A DNA stretch of 64,000 nucleotides from Paenibacillus sp. JZ16 (GTDB lineage Bacteria > Bacillota > Bacilli > Paenibacillales > Paenibacillaceae). Below the pieces are notes generated by a model that saw only the letters and a program-made list of their open reading frames with translations, had not been told where the DNA came from and searched no databases. Both the position numbers and the translations under genes were made by a program. Where the stretch lies: NCBI RefSeq assembly GCF_015326965.1, contig NZ_CP017659.1:6771001-6835000 (forward strand), in the 5' to 3' direction. Below are positions 53,698 through 62,061 of this stretch, piece by piece. Numbering within the stretch: position 1 is the stretch's first letter; the number at the start of each line of letters is the position of its first letter.

Positions 53698-54504
53698 ATG
53701 TCTCAATCCGCAACATTGCAACGCGTGCAGGCCGTAGATTTTTACGGCCGCCTGGAGGAGGAAGTGAGAAACCATAGCCATGGAACAGCATTGCTGTTTC
53801 TGTACTGTGCAGGCAATCCGTCCGAGACGGAGGCTGGGCTGGCAGAGGTTCAAAGCTTTGTGGATCAGCTGTCCGGCCTGAACGGTGAGGTACTGCAAGA
53901 CACCCAAACCGGTGTAATGGCCGTTACCTTGCCTGGATATTCGCTGGATGCCGCCCATTATCAGGCATTGCTCCTGAAGCAGCATCTGCAAGGCCGTTTG
54001 GAGCAAGCAGATCCGCGTATTACGCTTGCCGCGCTTACGGAAGTGCCATCAGCGCTGACGTTGAAGCAGATGGCGGAAGCGACCAAGCTCAGCACCTCTT
54101 CGGATATTCATATATTTACGCAGGAGGAAGCAGACAGCGGTCAAAACCGCATTCTCATCGTGGATCAAGATGCCACGGTGAGGGAGTTTTTACAGATCCG
54201 CTTGGCCATGCAAGGTTATGAAACGCTTGAAGCCGTAGACGGTTTGGAGGCGCTGGATCTCATCCCGAAATGGGAGCCGGATCTTGTGCTGACCGAGCTC
54301 AACCTGCATGGCATCGACGGCCTGCCTTTCATCCATCATATCCAGCAGCTGGATATGAAGGAGCCGCCGAAAATTGTGGTATTAACGGAGAAACGAGTGG
54401 AGCAAACGATCAGCCAATGCTTCCAAAACGGGGTGGATGATTATGTAACCAAACCGTTCTCGCCGGTGGAGCTGGATGCCCGCATCCGCCGCTGCCTTCA
54501 TTAA
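53698..54504 (+). CDS. Two-domain regulator with atypical receiver (Glu at phospho-acceptor site)
   Basis: A 268-residue soluble protein. The first ~145 residues (TGVMAVTLPGYSLDAAHYQA, PRITLAALTEVPSALTLKQM) resemble a degenerate GGDEF-type cyclase fold without a GGDEF motif; this is tentative. Residues ~151-266 form a receiver domain: the acidic pair reads VDQD (Asp156, Gln157), the acceptor Asp is replaced by Glu200 (PDLVLTELNL), while Thr230 and Lys252 (YVTKPF) remain. It therefore cannot be phosphorylated normally and may act as a constitutive or ligand-sensing partner. It sits between the synthase and the sugar dehydrogenase genes. The ATG follows AGAGAGGTGGG. Confidence 0.72.
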   Translation: MSQSATLQRVQAVDFYGRLEEEVRNHSHGTALLFLYCAGNPSETEAGLAEVQSFVDQLSGLNGEVLQDTQTGVMAVTLPGYSLDAAHYQALLLKQHLQGRLEQADPRITLAALTEVPSALTLKQMAEATKLSTSSDIHIFTQEEADSGQNRILIVDQDATVREFLQIRLAMQGYETLEAVDGLEALDLIPKWEPDLVLTELNLHGIDGLPFIHHIQQLDMKEPPKIVVLTEKRVEQTISQCFQNGVDDYVTKPFSPVELDARIRRCLH

Positions 54505-54687
54505 ACACATCGTTACTAACGCTTCTAGTTTGATGAGAATTAATGAATGATGAATGATACGTGATTAGTTGAGCTGAGAGGTTCTTTAATCGCAAGGAGA
54601 GAGTTCAACAAAACGAGGTCTGTCTTTTGGCGAATAGGCAAAAGAAATAGACGAATAGACTAAACATCCGATGGAGGTTGAATACTT

Positions 54688-56049
54688 GTGAATGAGGAAT
54701 ATGAAACTTTATTGAGTGCCATTGAGAATAAGAAAGCCGTTCTGGGTGTAGTGGGACTGGGCTATGTAGGATTGCCGCTGGCTGTGGAAATGGTAAGACA
54801 GGGATTCACGGTCATCGGTATCGATCTGGATTCTGACAAAATTGACCGCATTTACCGCGGCGAGTCCTATATTAGTGACATCTCGTCCGAAGAGCTTGCG
54901 GCATGCATGGAGACCGGACGCTTTAAGCCGACAACGGATTACAGCATGATTGCTGTGATCGACGCCGTCAGCATCTGCGTGCCGACGCCGCTCAGCGAGA
55001 ATCAGGATCCGGATACATCCTACATTACAATGGTAGTCGATCAGCTCAAACGCTTTATGAAGCCTAACCTGTTAATTACACTGGAAAGCACGACTTATCC
55101 GGGAACCACGGAGGAGCTGATTCAGCAGCCGATTGAGAAGCTCGGTTATAAGGTCGGCCAAAACTTCTATCTGTGCTTCTCGCCGGAACGGGTCGATCCA
55201 TCCAACAGCCGGTTCAATACCCGAAATACGCCGAAGGTCATCGGAGGAACGACGGATGCCTGCCTAAAGCTGGGTGAAGCGTTATACAAGCAGTATGTGG
55301 AGACGGTGGTGCCCGTCAGCAACCCGAAAGTGGCGGAAATGTCCAAACTGCTGGAAAATACGTTCCGCAGCGTGAATATTGCCTTTGTTAACGAGATGGC
55401 CATGATGTGTGACCGCATGGGCATTGATGTATGGGAAGTGATCAATGCAGCGGCAACCAAGCCGTTCGGATTCATGCCATTCTATCCGGGACCGGGCATC
55501 GGCGGCCATTGCATCCCGCTGGATCCCATGTATCTGTCCTGGAAGGCCAAGGGCTTCCGCTTCTACAGCAAATTTATTGAGCTGGCACAGTCCACCAACG
55601 ATAATATGCCTTACTATGTGATCAATAAGACGGCTACGATTCTGAACGAATATGCCAAATCGATCAAACGCTCCAATATCCTGCTGTTAGGCATGGCTTA
55701 CAAACCGGACATCAGCGATTTGCGTGAATCCCCGGGCCTTGAAGTATATGAACAGTTCAAGGAAAATGGCGCCTATGTGGATTATTACGATCCGTATGCC
55801 CACAGCTTCGTGGATAAGCAAGGCGGAACGGTACGCAGCGTGGAGTATGATCTGGCGAAATTCAGCCGTTACGACTGCATCGTCCTCATTACAAACCACA
55901 GCAATCTGGATTATCATTCGATCGCTTCGACCGGCGTGCCGATCTTAGATACACGAAATGCATTTAAAGCGTTCGCCGAGCCTCATATCTACAAGATCGG
56001 CCATTCCGTTCAGCATGTAGCTGAGCCGGGTGAGGCTGTCTTGATCTGA
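54688..56049 (+). CDS. Nucleotide-sugar 6-dehydrogenase, WbpA-like
   Basis: A 453-residue UDP-glucose/GDP-mannose dehydrogenase-family enzyme. NAD binds at GLGYVGLP (residues 23-30); the catalytic Cys275 is in GPGIGGHCIPLDPMYLSWKA, wording typical of UDP-N-acetylglucosamine 6-dehydrogenases (WbpA group) rather than UDP-glucose dehydrogenase. It oxidises the sugar C6 alcohol to a carboxylate, giving a uronic acid precursor. The GTG at 54688 follows GGAGGT by 9 bases. The 183-base gap before it may hold a promoter; AATAGACGAATAGAC is repeated there. Confidence 0.85.
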   Translation: MNEEYETLLSAIENKKAVLGVVGLGYVGLPLAVEMVRQGFTVIGIDLDSDKIDRIYRGESYISDISSEELAACMETGRFKPTTDYSMIAVIDAVSICVPTPLSENQDPDTSYITMVVDQLKRFMKPNLLITLESTTYPGTTEELIQQPIEKLGYKVGQNFYLCFSPERVDPSNSRFNTRNTPKVIGGTTDACLKLGEALYKQYVETVVPVSNPKVAEMSKLLENTFRSVNIAFVNEMAMMCDRMGIDVWEVINAAATKPFGFMPFYPGPGIGGHCIPLDPMYLSWKAKGFRFYSKFIELAQSTNDNMPYYVINKTATILNEYAKSIKRSNILLLGMAYKPDISDLRESPGLEVYEQFKENGAYVDYYDPYAHSFVDKQGGTVRSVEYDLAKFSRYDCIVLITNHSNLDYHSIASTGVPILDTRNAFKAFAEPHIYKIGHSVQHVAEPGEAVLI

Positions 56050-56975
56050 TGAAATGGACGAGAAGAATGAGGCCTATACATGCAAAAGCGAAGTGGATCA
56101 TTCTGGTTGCCGGCATCTGTCTTTTGCTGCTGATCCTTTTTCTTCTCCCGTCAGGCAAGGTGAATCAGAACAAGGCTACATGGCTGTGGGATGCAAGTCT
56201 GATCCGGAGTGAAACGGAGGAGATTGTAGCCTTTAGCGGCAGGGAAGGCATCACAACGATCTTTTTGCAGATTCAGCAAGAGGTGACGGACGAAGAATAC
56301 CGCCATTTTGTAGCTGCGGCACATCAGCAGGGGATCAGCGTCCATGCCTTGAACGGTCAGCCGGATTGGGCTTACGAGGAAGGCCGGCGAAAAGGGATGG
56401 AGCTGCTGGCCTGGCTGGAAGCGTACAATCGTACGGCTGCGCCGGAGGAGAAATTCGAGGGCGTGCAGCTCGATGTTGAGCCCTATGTGCTCCGAAGATG
56501 GGGCCGTGAACAGGCACAGGTGGTGGAAGAATGGAGCGCGAACATGGAGGTTTGGGTGCAGGAGGCAAAGCGTCAGGGGCTAACGTTCAGCGCCGCCGTT
56601 CCTTTCTGGCTTGACTCGATACCTGGACCCCGCAGCGGGGATGCCGATTCGTTCAGCCGCTGGATGATTGAGAATACGGACGCGATTGCCGTTATGGCGT
56701 ACCGGGACAGCGGGGAGCAGATGTATGAATTGTCCAAGGAAGAGCTGGAGCAGGCGGACGAACTCGGCAAGTCTGTCTGGATCGGCATGGAGCTTGGGGA
56801 TACGGAGGAAGGCGAGCATCTCACCTTCTTTGCCAAGAGCGAACAGGAGATGGAGGATGAAGCCCTGCGTGCGGCCAAACTTGGCAGCGACCATAACTCC
56901 TTTGCGGGACTGGCCGTCCATCACTACCAGGCTTGGGTTCACAAACGAACCGCGATGGCTGGGGAAGAGCCTTGA
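56049..56975 (+). CDS. Membrane-anchored TIM-barrel protein, probable glycoside hydrolase
   Basis: A 308-residue protein. A basic N-terminus and one helix (residues ~15-34) anchor it outside the membrane. The rest looks like a small TIM barrel: WLWDASLIRSETEEIVAFSG, ITTIFLQIQQEV, FEGVQLDVEPY with acidic residues Asp142 and Glu144, and AIAVMAYRDSGEQM. The DxEP motif on a beta strand recalls GH18/GH114-like proteins. The start overlaps the stop of the dehydrogenase gene by one base (TGATG). Its role may be to cut or modify the exported polymer. A terminator at 57051-57093 follows. Confidence 0.62.
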   Translation: MKWTRRMRPIHAKAKWIILVAGICLLLLILFLLPSGKVNQNKATWLWDASLIRSETEEIVAFSGREGITTIFLQIQQEVTDEEYRHFVAAAHQQGISVHALNGQPDWAYEEGRRKGMELLAWLEAYNRTAAPEEKFEGVQLDVEPYVLRRWGREQAQVVEEWSANMEVWVQEAKRQGLTFSAAVPFWLDSIPGPRSGDADSFSRWMIENTDAIAVMAYRDSGEQMYELSKEELEQADELGKSVWIGMELGDTEEGEHLTFFAKSEQEMEDEALRAAKLGSDHNSFAGLAVHHYQAWVHKRTAMAGEEP

Positions 56976-57050
56976 TTTTGCATGAGGTTCAATAGCGATT
57001 TTCAGGTTAAATGGAACAACATGAACAACATGAATCATTCACTATTCAAC

Positions 57051-57093
57051 ATACCTTCGAAGGTCTTAAGAGACTTTCGGAGGTATTTTTTTT
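57051..57093 (+). terminator. Terminator within the exopolysaccharide cluster
   Basis: ATACCTTCGAAGGTCT (57051-57066) pairs with AGACTTTCGGAGGTAT (57071-57086) with a few wobbles and is followed by eight T. It splits the cluster into at least two transcription units. Confidence 0.9.
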
Positions 57094-57339
57094 GTCTGAC
57101 AGGGGGCCAAGTCCCGGTTAAATCGGAAATGTTTAGAAATTGTATAGAACTGAATTCTATAATGTGAATCATCGAGCGGCAGGGAGTAAAAGCATGTTTA
57201 GAAAAAAACATGGGCAACGGATTACATAAGCTCGACGACCGGGGTTCCTTATTGTAATTCAAAGTTATGAAAATGATGAAAACCCATGAATTTTTCCAAA
57301 ATGTTATAGCAATTGTTGAAATTTAAAAGGAGTATCCAG
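57094..57339 (+). promoter_or_regulatory. Promoter region of the second exopolysaccharide unit
   Basis: Completes a 364-base gap without genes (56976-57339). It contains the dyad TATAGAA-N5-TTCTATA (57143-57161), which shares AATTCTATA with the palindrome upstream of the first unit (48202-48210), and TATAAT at 57158-57163 as a possible -10. The leader of ~180 bases shows no recognised riboswitch. Confidence 0.4.
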
Positions 57340-58827
57340 ATGAAGAGAGATTTTAGTAAAACCCGAATGTTATACATGCTAACAAGAATGACCGGACTGT
57401 TGTTAACCCTGGCGTTACTGGGGGGTTGTGGTCTTTTTGGTGGTAAGCAAGCCCCCAGCGATGAAGCGGGCGGTTCGACAGCGACAGTTCAAAAAGTGGA
57501 ACGGTATACGGGAGAAAAGAGCAGGGAAATCCCGTTTGTTTACACAGCCAGGAAAGAATTGGCGCTCACCTTTAACGGCATGGGCGATAAAGCGACCATG
57601 ATGGCCCTGATCGATGAGCTGGATGCCTATGGAATCAAGGCGACCTTCTTTCTTCCGGGGATCCGTGTGGCGGAGGAACCAGACATTGCGGATGCCATTT
57701 TGTCCAAAGGTCATGAAATTGAGAACAATACGCTCAATCAGCTCGATATGAATCAGCTTGATTACGATCAGATTTATAAGGAAATCAAACTCGCGAATGA
57801 TGTCATTGAGCGGGAAACGGGCGTCCTGCCCCGCTATGTGCGGACACGCTCGGGCGATTATCCGGATGAAGTGCCGCTGGCAGCTGCACATCTTGGAATG
57901 AAGGCCGTTGTAAGTTACAACATTAATCCCAAGGATCGCAATATGCAGAGTGCAGAAGAGATTGGAGAGTATGTGACCAGGTACATCTCCAGAGGCGGCA
58001 TTATTTCCATGAATACCGATGTCAATCCGGAAGTGATTTCTTCTATTAAATACATAGCCCAGGCCGTGGACGATATCGGATATCAATTGGTTACGCTGGA
58101 TGAGCTGGTGCGCAATGGCGGCGTGCGAAAACCGCTCGAGTTAATTCCGGGATACGACGCTGCTAGAATGAACCCGGATTATGAACAGGCGAAATATGAA
58201 CTGGTTTATAAAGTCAATACGAACAAAAAAGAGGTTGCCCTGACCTTTGATGATTTCGGAAGCGACAAAACGGTAACCCGCATCCTTGATATTTTGGAGG
58301 AGCATGATGTGAAGGCCACCTTCTTCCTGCGGGCCAAAGGAGTGGAAAGCAACCCGAATTTGGCGCGGGCGATGGTCGAAGGCGGACACGATGTGGCCAA
58401 TCATTCCTACAGCCATCCCGTCGTTACATCGCTAACGCCGGAAGAGCTGCAGCAGGATGTCGTCAAGGCCCACCAGGTTATTACGGAGGCCATACAGCAG
58501 CAGCCTGTCATGCTGTTTCGCCCGCCGACCGGCGTGGTAGATGACGAACGGGCCAAAGCGCTGGCGGCTGCCGGTTACCCCGCCATTGCAATGTATGATG
58601 TGACTACGCTGGATTGGGATATTTCCAACAGTGCCGACGATATTGTGAACGGAGTTATGACCAAGACACAAAAGGGAAGCGTCATTTTGCTTCATATGCT
58701 GGATGACATTCATACTATTGAGGCCCTGCCCCGAGTACTCGAAGGGCTGAAGAATAAAGGATATACGTTTGTAAAAATGGCGGACATGATGCAGCTGCAG
58801 GATAAAGCCGCAATGGAGATGGAATAA
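57340..58827 (+). CDS. Lipoprotein with tandem NodB domains (first degenerate, second intact)
   Basis: A 495-residue protein with lipobox LLGGC (Cys30). Two NodB polysaccharide-deacetylase domains follow. Domain 1 (residues ~72-260) has lost the key residues: TFNG (77-80) instead of TFDD, and NNTLNQ (129-134) instead of the metal-binding NHSxxH. Domain 2 (residues ~297-485) is intact: TFDD (302-305), NHSYSH (354-359), FRPPTG and a final LLHM. It should remove acetyl groups from N-acetylated sugars of the exported polymer on the outer face, domain 1 perhaps only binding glycan. AAAAGGAG lies 7 bases before the ATG. Confidence 0.88.
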   Translation: MKRDFSKTRMLYMLTRMTGLLLTLALLGGCGLFGGKQAPSDEAGGSTATVQKVERYTGEKSREIPFVYTARKELALTFNGMGDKATMMALIDELDAYGIKATFFLPGIRVAEEPDIADAILSKGHEIENNTLNQLDMNQLDYDQIYKEIKLANDVIERETGVLPRYVRTRSGDYPDEVPLAAAHLGMKAVVSYNINPKDRNMQSAEEIGEYVTRYISRGGIISMNTDVNPEVISSIKYIAQAVDDIGYQLVTLDELVRNGGVRKPLELIPGYDAARMNPDYEQAKYELVYKVNTNKKEVALTFDDFGSDKTVTRILDILEEHDVKATFFLRAKGVESNPNLARAMVEGGHDVANHSYSHPVVTSLTPEELQQDVVKAHQVITEAIQQQPVMLFRPPTGVVDDERAKALAAAGYPAIAMYDVTTLDWDISNSADDIVNGVMTKTQKGSVILLHMLDDIHTIEALPRVLEGLKNKGYTFVKMADMMQLQDKAAMEME

Positions 58828-58828
58828 G

Positions 58829-60142
58829 ATGGAATTATATGTGAATATGATGGACCGCGTTGACAAATTAGCGGTCGTCGGTCTTGGATATGTGGGGCTG
58901 CCGCTGGCGGTCGCATTCTCAAGAAAGCTGGATGTCATCGGCTTCGATCTGAGCGAGGCCAAGGTGCAGCAGTACCGCAGCGGATTCGATGCTACCGGTG
59001 AGATCGGAGATACTTCGCTTGCGAACTGCACGGCGTCCTTCACCTCGGATCCGGACAAGCTGAAGGAAGCGCGCTGCTTTATTGTCGCCGTTCCGACACC
59101 CGTAAAAAGCGGAAATGTCCCGGACCTGAAATTCGTGCGCAATGCCAGCCGATTGGTCGGCCGCGCATTGACCCGGGGAGCGGTTGTTGTGTATGAGTCA
59201 ACGGTTTATCCGGGCGTAACGGAGGAAGTTTGCATTCCGATTCTTGAAGAGGAGTCCGGCCTGCGCCTGGGCGAGGATTTCAAGGTGGGGTATTCCCCGG
59301 AACGAATCAATCCCGGAGACCAGGTACACCGACTCGAGACCATCGTGAAAATTGTGTCCGGTAATGACCCGGAGGCACTGGAGACGGTTGCCAGCCTATA
59401 TGAGCTGATTATTGATGCAGGCGTTCACCGGGCGGAAAGCATCCGGGTGGCGGAAGCAGCCAAGGTCATCGAGAATGCCCAGCGCGATATCAATATCGCT
59501 TTCATGAACGAGCTCTCCATGCTGTTCAACGAGATGGATATCGATACGAATGCCGTGCTGCGGGCTGCAGAAACGAAGTGGAATTTCCTCCCGTTCCGGC
59601 CGGGGCTTGTTGGCGGACATTGCATCGGAATTGATCCATATTATTTGACGTACAAGGCCGAGGATACGGGATATCATTCCAAAATTATTTTGGCCGGGCG
59701 GCATATTAATGACGGAATGGGCAAATACATCGCCCAGCATGTCATTAAACTCGCGGTTCGCCAAGGTATCGATCTGATGAGGGCGAAGGTGGCGGTAATG
59801 GGTCTGGCCTTTAAGGAAGACTGCCGGGATATCCGCAACTCCAAAGTCATCGATATTATTACGGAGCTGCAGGACTACGGAATTCAACCGATGGTCGCGG
59901 ACCCGCATGTGGACCCGCATCAGGCTTATGAGGAATATGGTATCGAGCTGTCGGACATGAGCGAATTGAAAGACATTCAGATTGCGGTTGTCGCCGTCGC
60001 TCACCGGGAGTTCAAGCAGCTTGGGATTGCCGAATTCAAGGACATGTTTAGCTCTGAAGGAGAGAAGCTTCTGATCGACGTGAAGGGAGCTTATCCAAAA
60101 ACCGAATATGAAGCAAATGGCTTTCATTATTGGAGTTTGTAA
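58829..60142 (+). CDS. Nucleotide-sugar 6-dehydrogenase, TviB/WbpO-like
   Basis: A 437-residue enzyme of the same superfamily as the one at 54688 but from another branch. NAD motif GLGYVGLP (residues 18-25); catalytic Cys265 is in LVGGHCIGIDPYYLTYKAED, the wording of TviB/WbpO/Cap-type UDP-N-acetylgalactosamine or UDP-N-acetylglucosamine dehydrogenases. The product would be an N-acetylated uronic acid donor. The ATG is one base after the deacetylase stop, with GGAG about 10 bases upstream, so they are one operon. Confidence 0.87.
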   Translation: MELYVNMMDRVDKLAVVGLGYVGLPLAVAFSRKLDVIGFDLSEAKVQQYRSGFDATGEIGDTSLANCTASFTSDPDKLKEARCFIVAVPTPVKSGNVPDLKFVRNASRLVGRALTRGAVVVYESTVYPGVTEEVCIPILEEESGLRLGEDFKVGYSPERINPGDQVHRLETIVKIVSGNDPEALETVASLYELIIDAGVHRAESIRVAEAAKVIENAQRDINIAFMNELSMLFNEMDIDTNAVLRAAETKWNFLPFRPGLVGGHCIGIDPYYLTYKAEDTGYHSKIILAGRHINDGMGKYIAQHVIKLAVRQGIDLMRAKVAVMGLAFKEDCRDIRNSKVIDIITELQDYGIQPMVADPHVDPHQAYEEYGIELSDMSELKDIQIAVVAVAHREFKQLGIAEFKDMFSSEGEKLLIDVKGAYPKTEYEANGFHYWSL

Positions 60143-60157
60143 CGATGGGAGAAAGCA

Positions 60158-62029
60158 ATGAGGATTATAAAAAGAAAGCAACCGAAGAGCACTAAAGAAG
60201 TTCTTGCGGTTCCGCGCACGGATAGACGTACTCTTACCTATGTACCTGACCCGGAGCAGATTCGTTTGAACGCGGACCGGAGAGGCAACCGGGCTGAGCA
60301 GCCCGGGGATGATTTGTCCAGCTCTGAATATTTAAATAAGCTGCGTATGCTCAGCTTGCGTTATGAAGCGGAATTTGAAGTATGGATCGTCCCCAAGGGG
60401 AAAAAGAAAAAAGCCGGGATTAAGGGACAGGCAGCCGATATTTCGGCCACGGGCCTGCTGCTCAAGCTGCCGGACGCTTCTTCAGGTCTCGAAGTGGGCG
60501 ACAAGGTAAAGGCCCGATTCCGGATCCCGCCAGGCGCGATGCCGGAAGGTTTCGAATCGGCTGTAAGGATGGATGCAAGCATCGTTCGCCGGGCCACGAA
60601 TTTGGCAGAATCCGGTGAAGAACATATGCTTGCCTTGGAATTTGAGAAACCGCTGACTGAATATTTTCAGCGCAAACGGTGGGGCTATTCCGTATATTCT
60701 GCCAGCGCGTTGATGTTCGTGGCGGTGCTCTTCATCATGCTGATGCGGGCCGAGAGCATTATCTATTTTAAATACAACATGGTGCTATATTTGTACAGCT
60801 TAATCGCAGCCCTGTTTTTGCTAACTCGCTACCTGTTTGGGGCATTGTACCGCGATGTGCCGATCAATCCGGATTATACACCGGGGGTTTCGATTATCAT
60901 CCCCTGCTTCAATGAAGCGGATTGGATTAAACGTACGATTCTCAGCTGTATTAATCAGGATTATCCGGTCGATAAGCTGGAGGTCATCGTCGTGGATGAC
61001 CGATCGACAGACCAATCGGTGCAGCAGATCAAGGATATGATTGAAGTGATTCACTCCGAGGCGGAGCGATACGCGACCCGCGAACGCTTGTCCTATACGG
61101 TGCTGCCGGAGAATGCGGGCAAGCGGGTTGCCCTGGTCAAGGGTGTGGAGATGGCGAAGCATGATTTGGTGGTGTTCGTGGACTCCGACAGCTTTCTGGA
61201 CCCGACGGCGATTCGCCACCTCGTTCAGCCTTTTCAGGACCCTAAGATGGGCGGCGTGGCCGGCCGGACGGACGTCGAGAACAAATATACCAATAACATG
61301 ACGAAGCTGCAGACGGTCCGTTATTATATTGCCTTTCGGATCATGAAAGCGGCGGAGTCCTGGTTTGACAGCGTGACCTGCTTGTCGGGCCCGTTATCCT
61401 GCTATCGGAAAGAGCTGATCCTGCAGCATGCGGACGCCTGGCTGAACCAGAAGTTTCTGGGCAGACCCGCCACCTTCGGGGATGACCGAAGCATGACGAA
61501 CTTTATTTTGAAAACACATCGCACCGGTTACCAGGATTCCGCCATATGCTCGACGATTGTCCCTTCGCAGATGAAGGTGTTCCTGAAGCAGCAGATGCGC
61601 TGGAAGCGCTCCTGGCTGCGCGAGTCGCTCCGGGCCGGAAGCTTTATTTGGCGGAAAGAGCCGTTTATGGCATTGTTTTTCTACATAGGCCTAATCGTGC
61701 CGATTGCCGCGCCTGTCGTGGTTGCCTATAACTTGATGTACGTGCCGATCGTTCACGGCATTTTCCCGGGGACCTTCCTGATGGGCTTGCTGCTGATGGC
61801 GCTGCTCATGAGTCTTGCCCACCTGCTGTTTCGCAAGAGCAAGCTCTGGGTGTTCGGCTTCGTATTCTGTCTGTTCTATGAGTTTGTCCTGTTATGGCAG
61901 ATGCCGGTGGCCTGGTTTACCTTCTGGAAGTCGACATGGGGGACCCGGGAAACACCGCAGGATATTGAAGCTAGAGAGAAGAAGGAAGCCCGCAAGCGTA
62001 AAGGCAAAAAATTCGGATTACCGTTCTGA
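60158..62029 (+). CDS. PilZ-GT2 fusion: c-di-GMP-linked processive glycosyltransferase (synthase 2)
   Basis: A 623-residue protein. A ~60-residue basic tail precedes a PilZ-like domain (residues ~62-165) with RMLSLR (63-68) and DISATG (94-99), the latter matching the D/NxSxxG c-di-GMP motif, the former a loose version of RxxxR. Two membrane helices (~180-225) lead into a GT-A domain with VDDRSTD (279-285), DSDS (342-345), FGDDRS and QQMRWKRSW, then about four C-terminal helices. BcsA carries its PilZ at the other end, so this order is unusual. It presumably makes polymer only when c-di-GMP is bound. It follows the dehydrogenase by 15 bases. Confidence 0.85.
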   Translation: MRIIKRKQPKSTKEVLAVPRTDRRTLTYVPDPEQIRLNADRRGNRAEQPGDDLSSSEYLNKLRMLSLRYEAEFEVWIVPKGKKKKAGIKGQAADISATGLLLKLPDASSGLEVGDKVKARFRIPPGAMPEGFESAVRMDASIVRRATNLAESGEEHMLALEFEKPLTEYFQRKRWGYSVYSASALMFVAVLFIMLMRAESIIYFKYNMVLYLYSLIAALFLLTRYLFGALYRDVPINPDYTPGVSIIIPCFNEADWIKRTILSCINQDYPVDKLEVIVVDDRSTDQSVQQIKDMIEVIHSEAERYATRERLSYTVLPENAGKRVALVKGVEMAKHDLVVFVDSDSFLDPTAIRHLVQPFQDPKMGGVAGRTDVENKYTNNMTKLQTVRYYIAFRIMKAAESWFDSVTCLSGPLSCYRKELILQHADAWLNQKFLGRPATFGDDRSMTNFILKTHRTGYQDSAICSTIVPSQMKVFLKQQMRWKRSWLRESLRAGSFIWRKEPFMALFFYIGLIVPIAAPVVVAYNLMYVPIVHGIFPGTFLMGLLLMALLMSLAHLLFRKSKLWVFGFVFCLFYEFVLLWQMPVAWFTFWKSTWGTRETPQDIEAREKKEARKRKGKKFGLPF

Positions 62030-62061
62030 TCGTGTCAAAGCGGTTGAAGTGAGGATGACAA

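Noticed and set aside
59396..60181. 261-codon minus-strand frame opposite the second dehydrogenase gene
   Set aside because: Antisense to a gene with intact catalytic motifs; no ribosome site.
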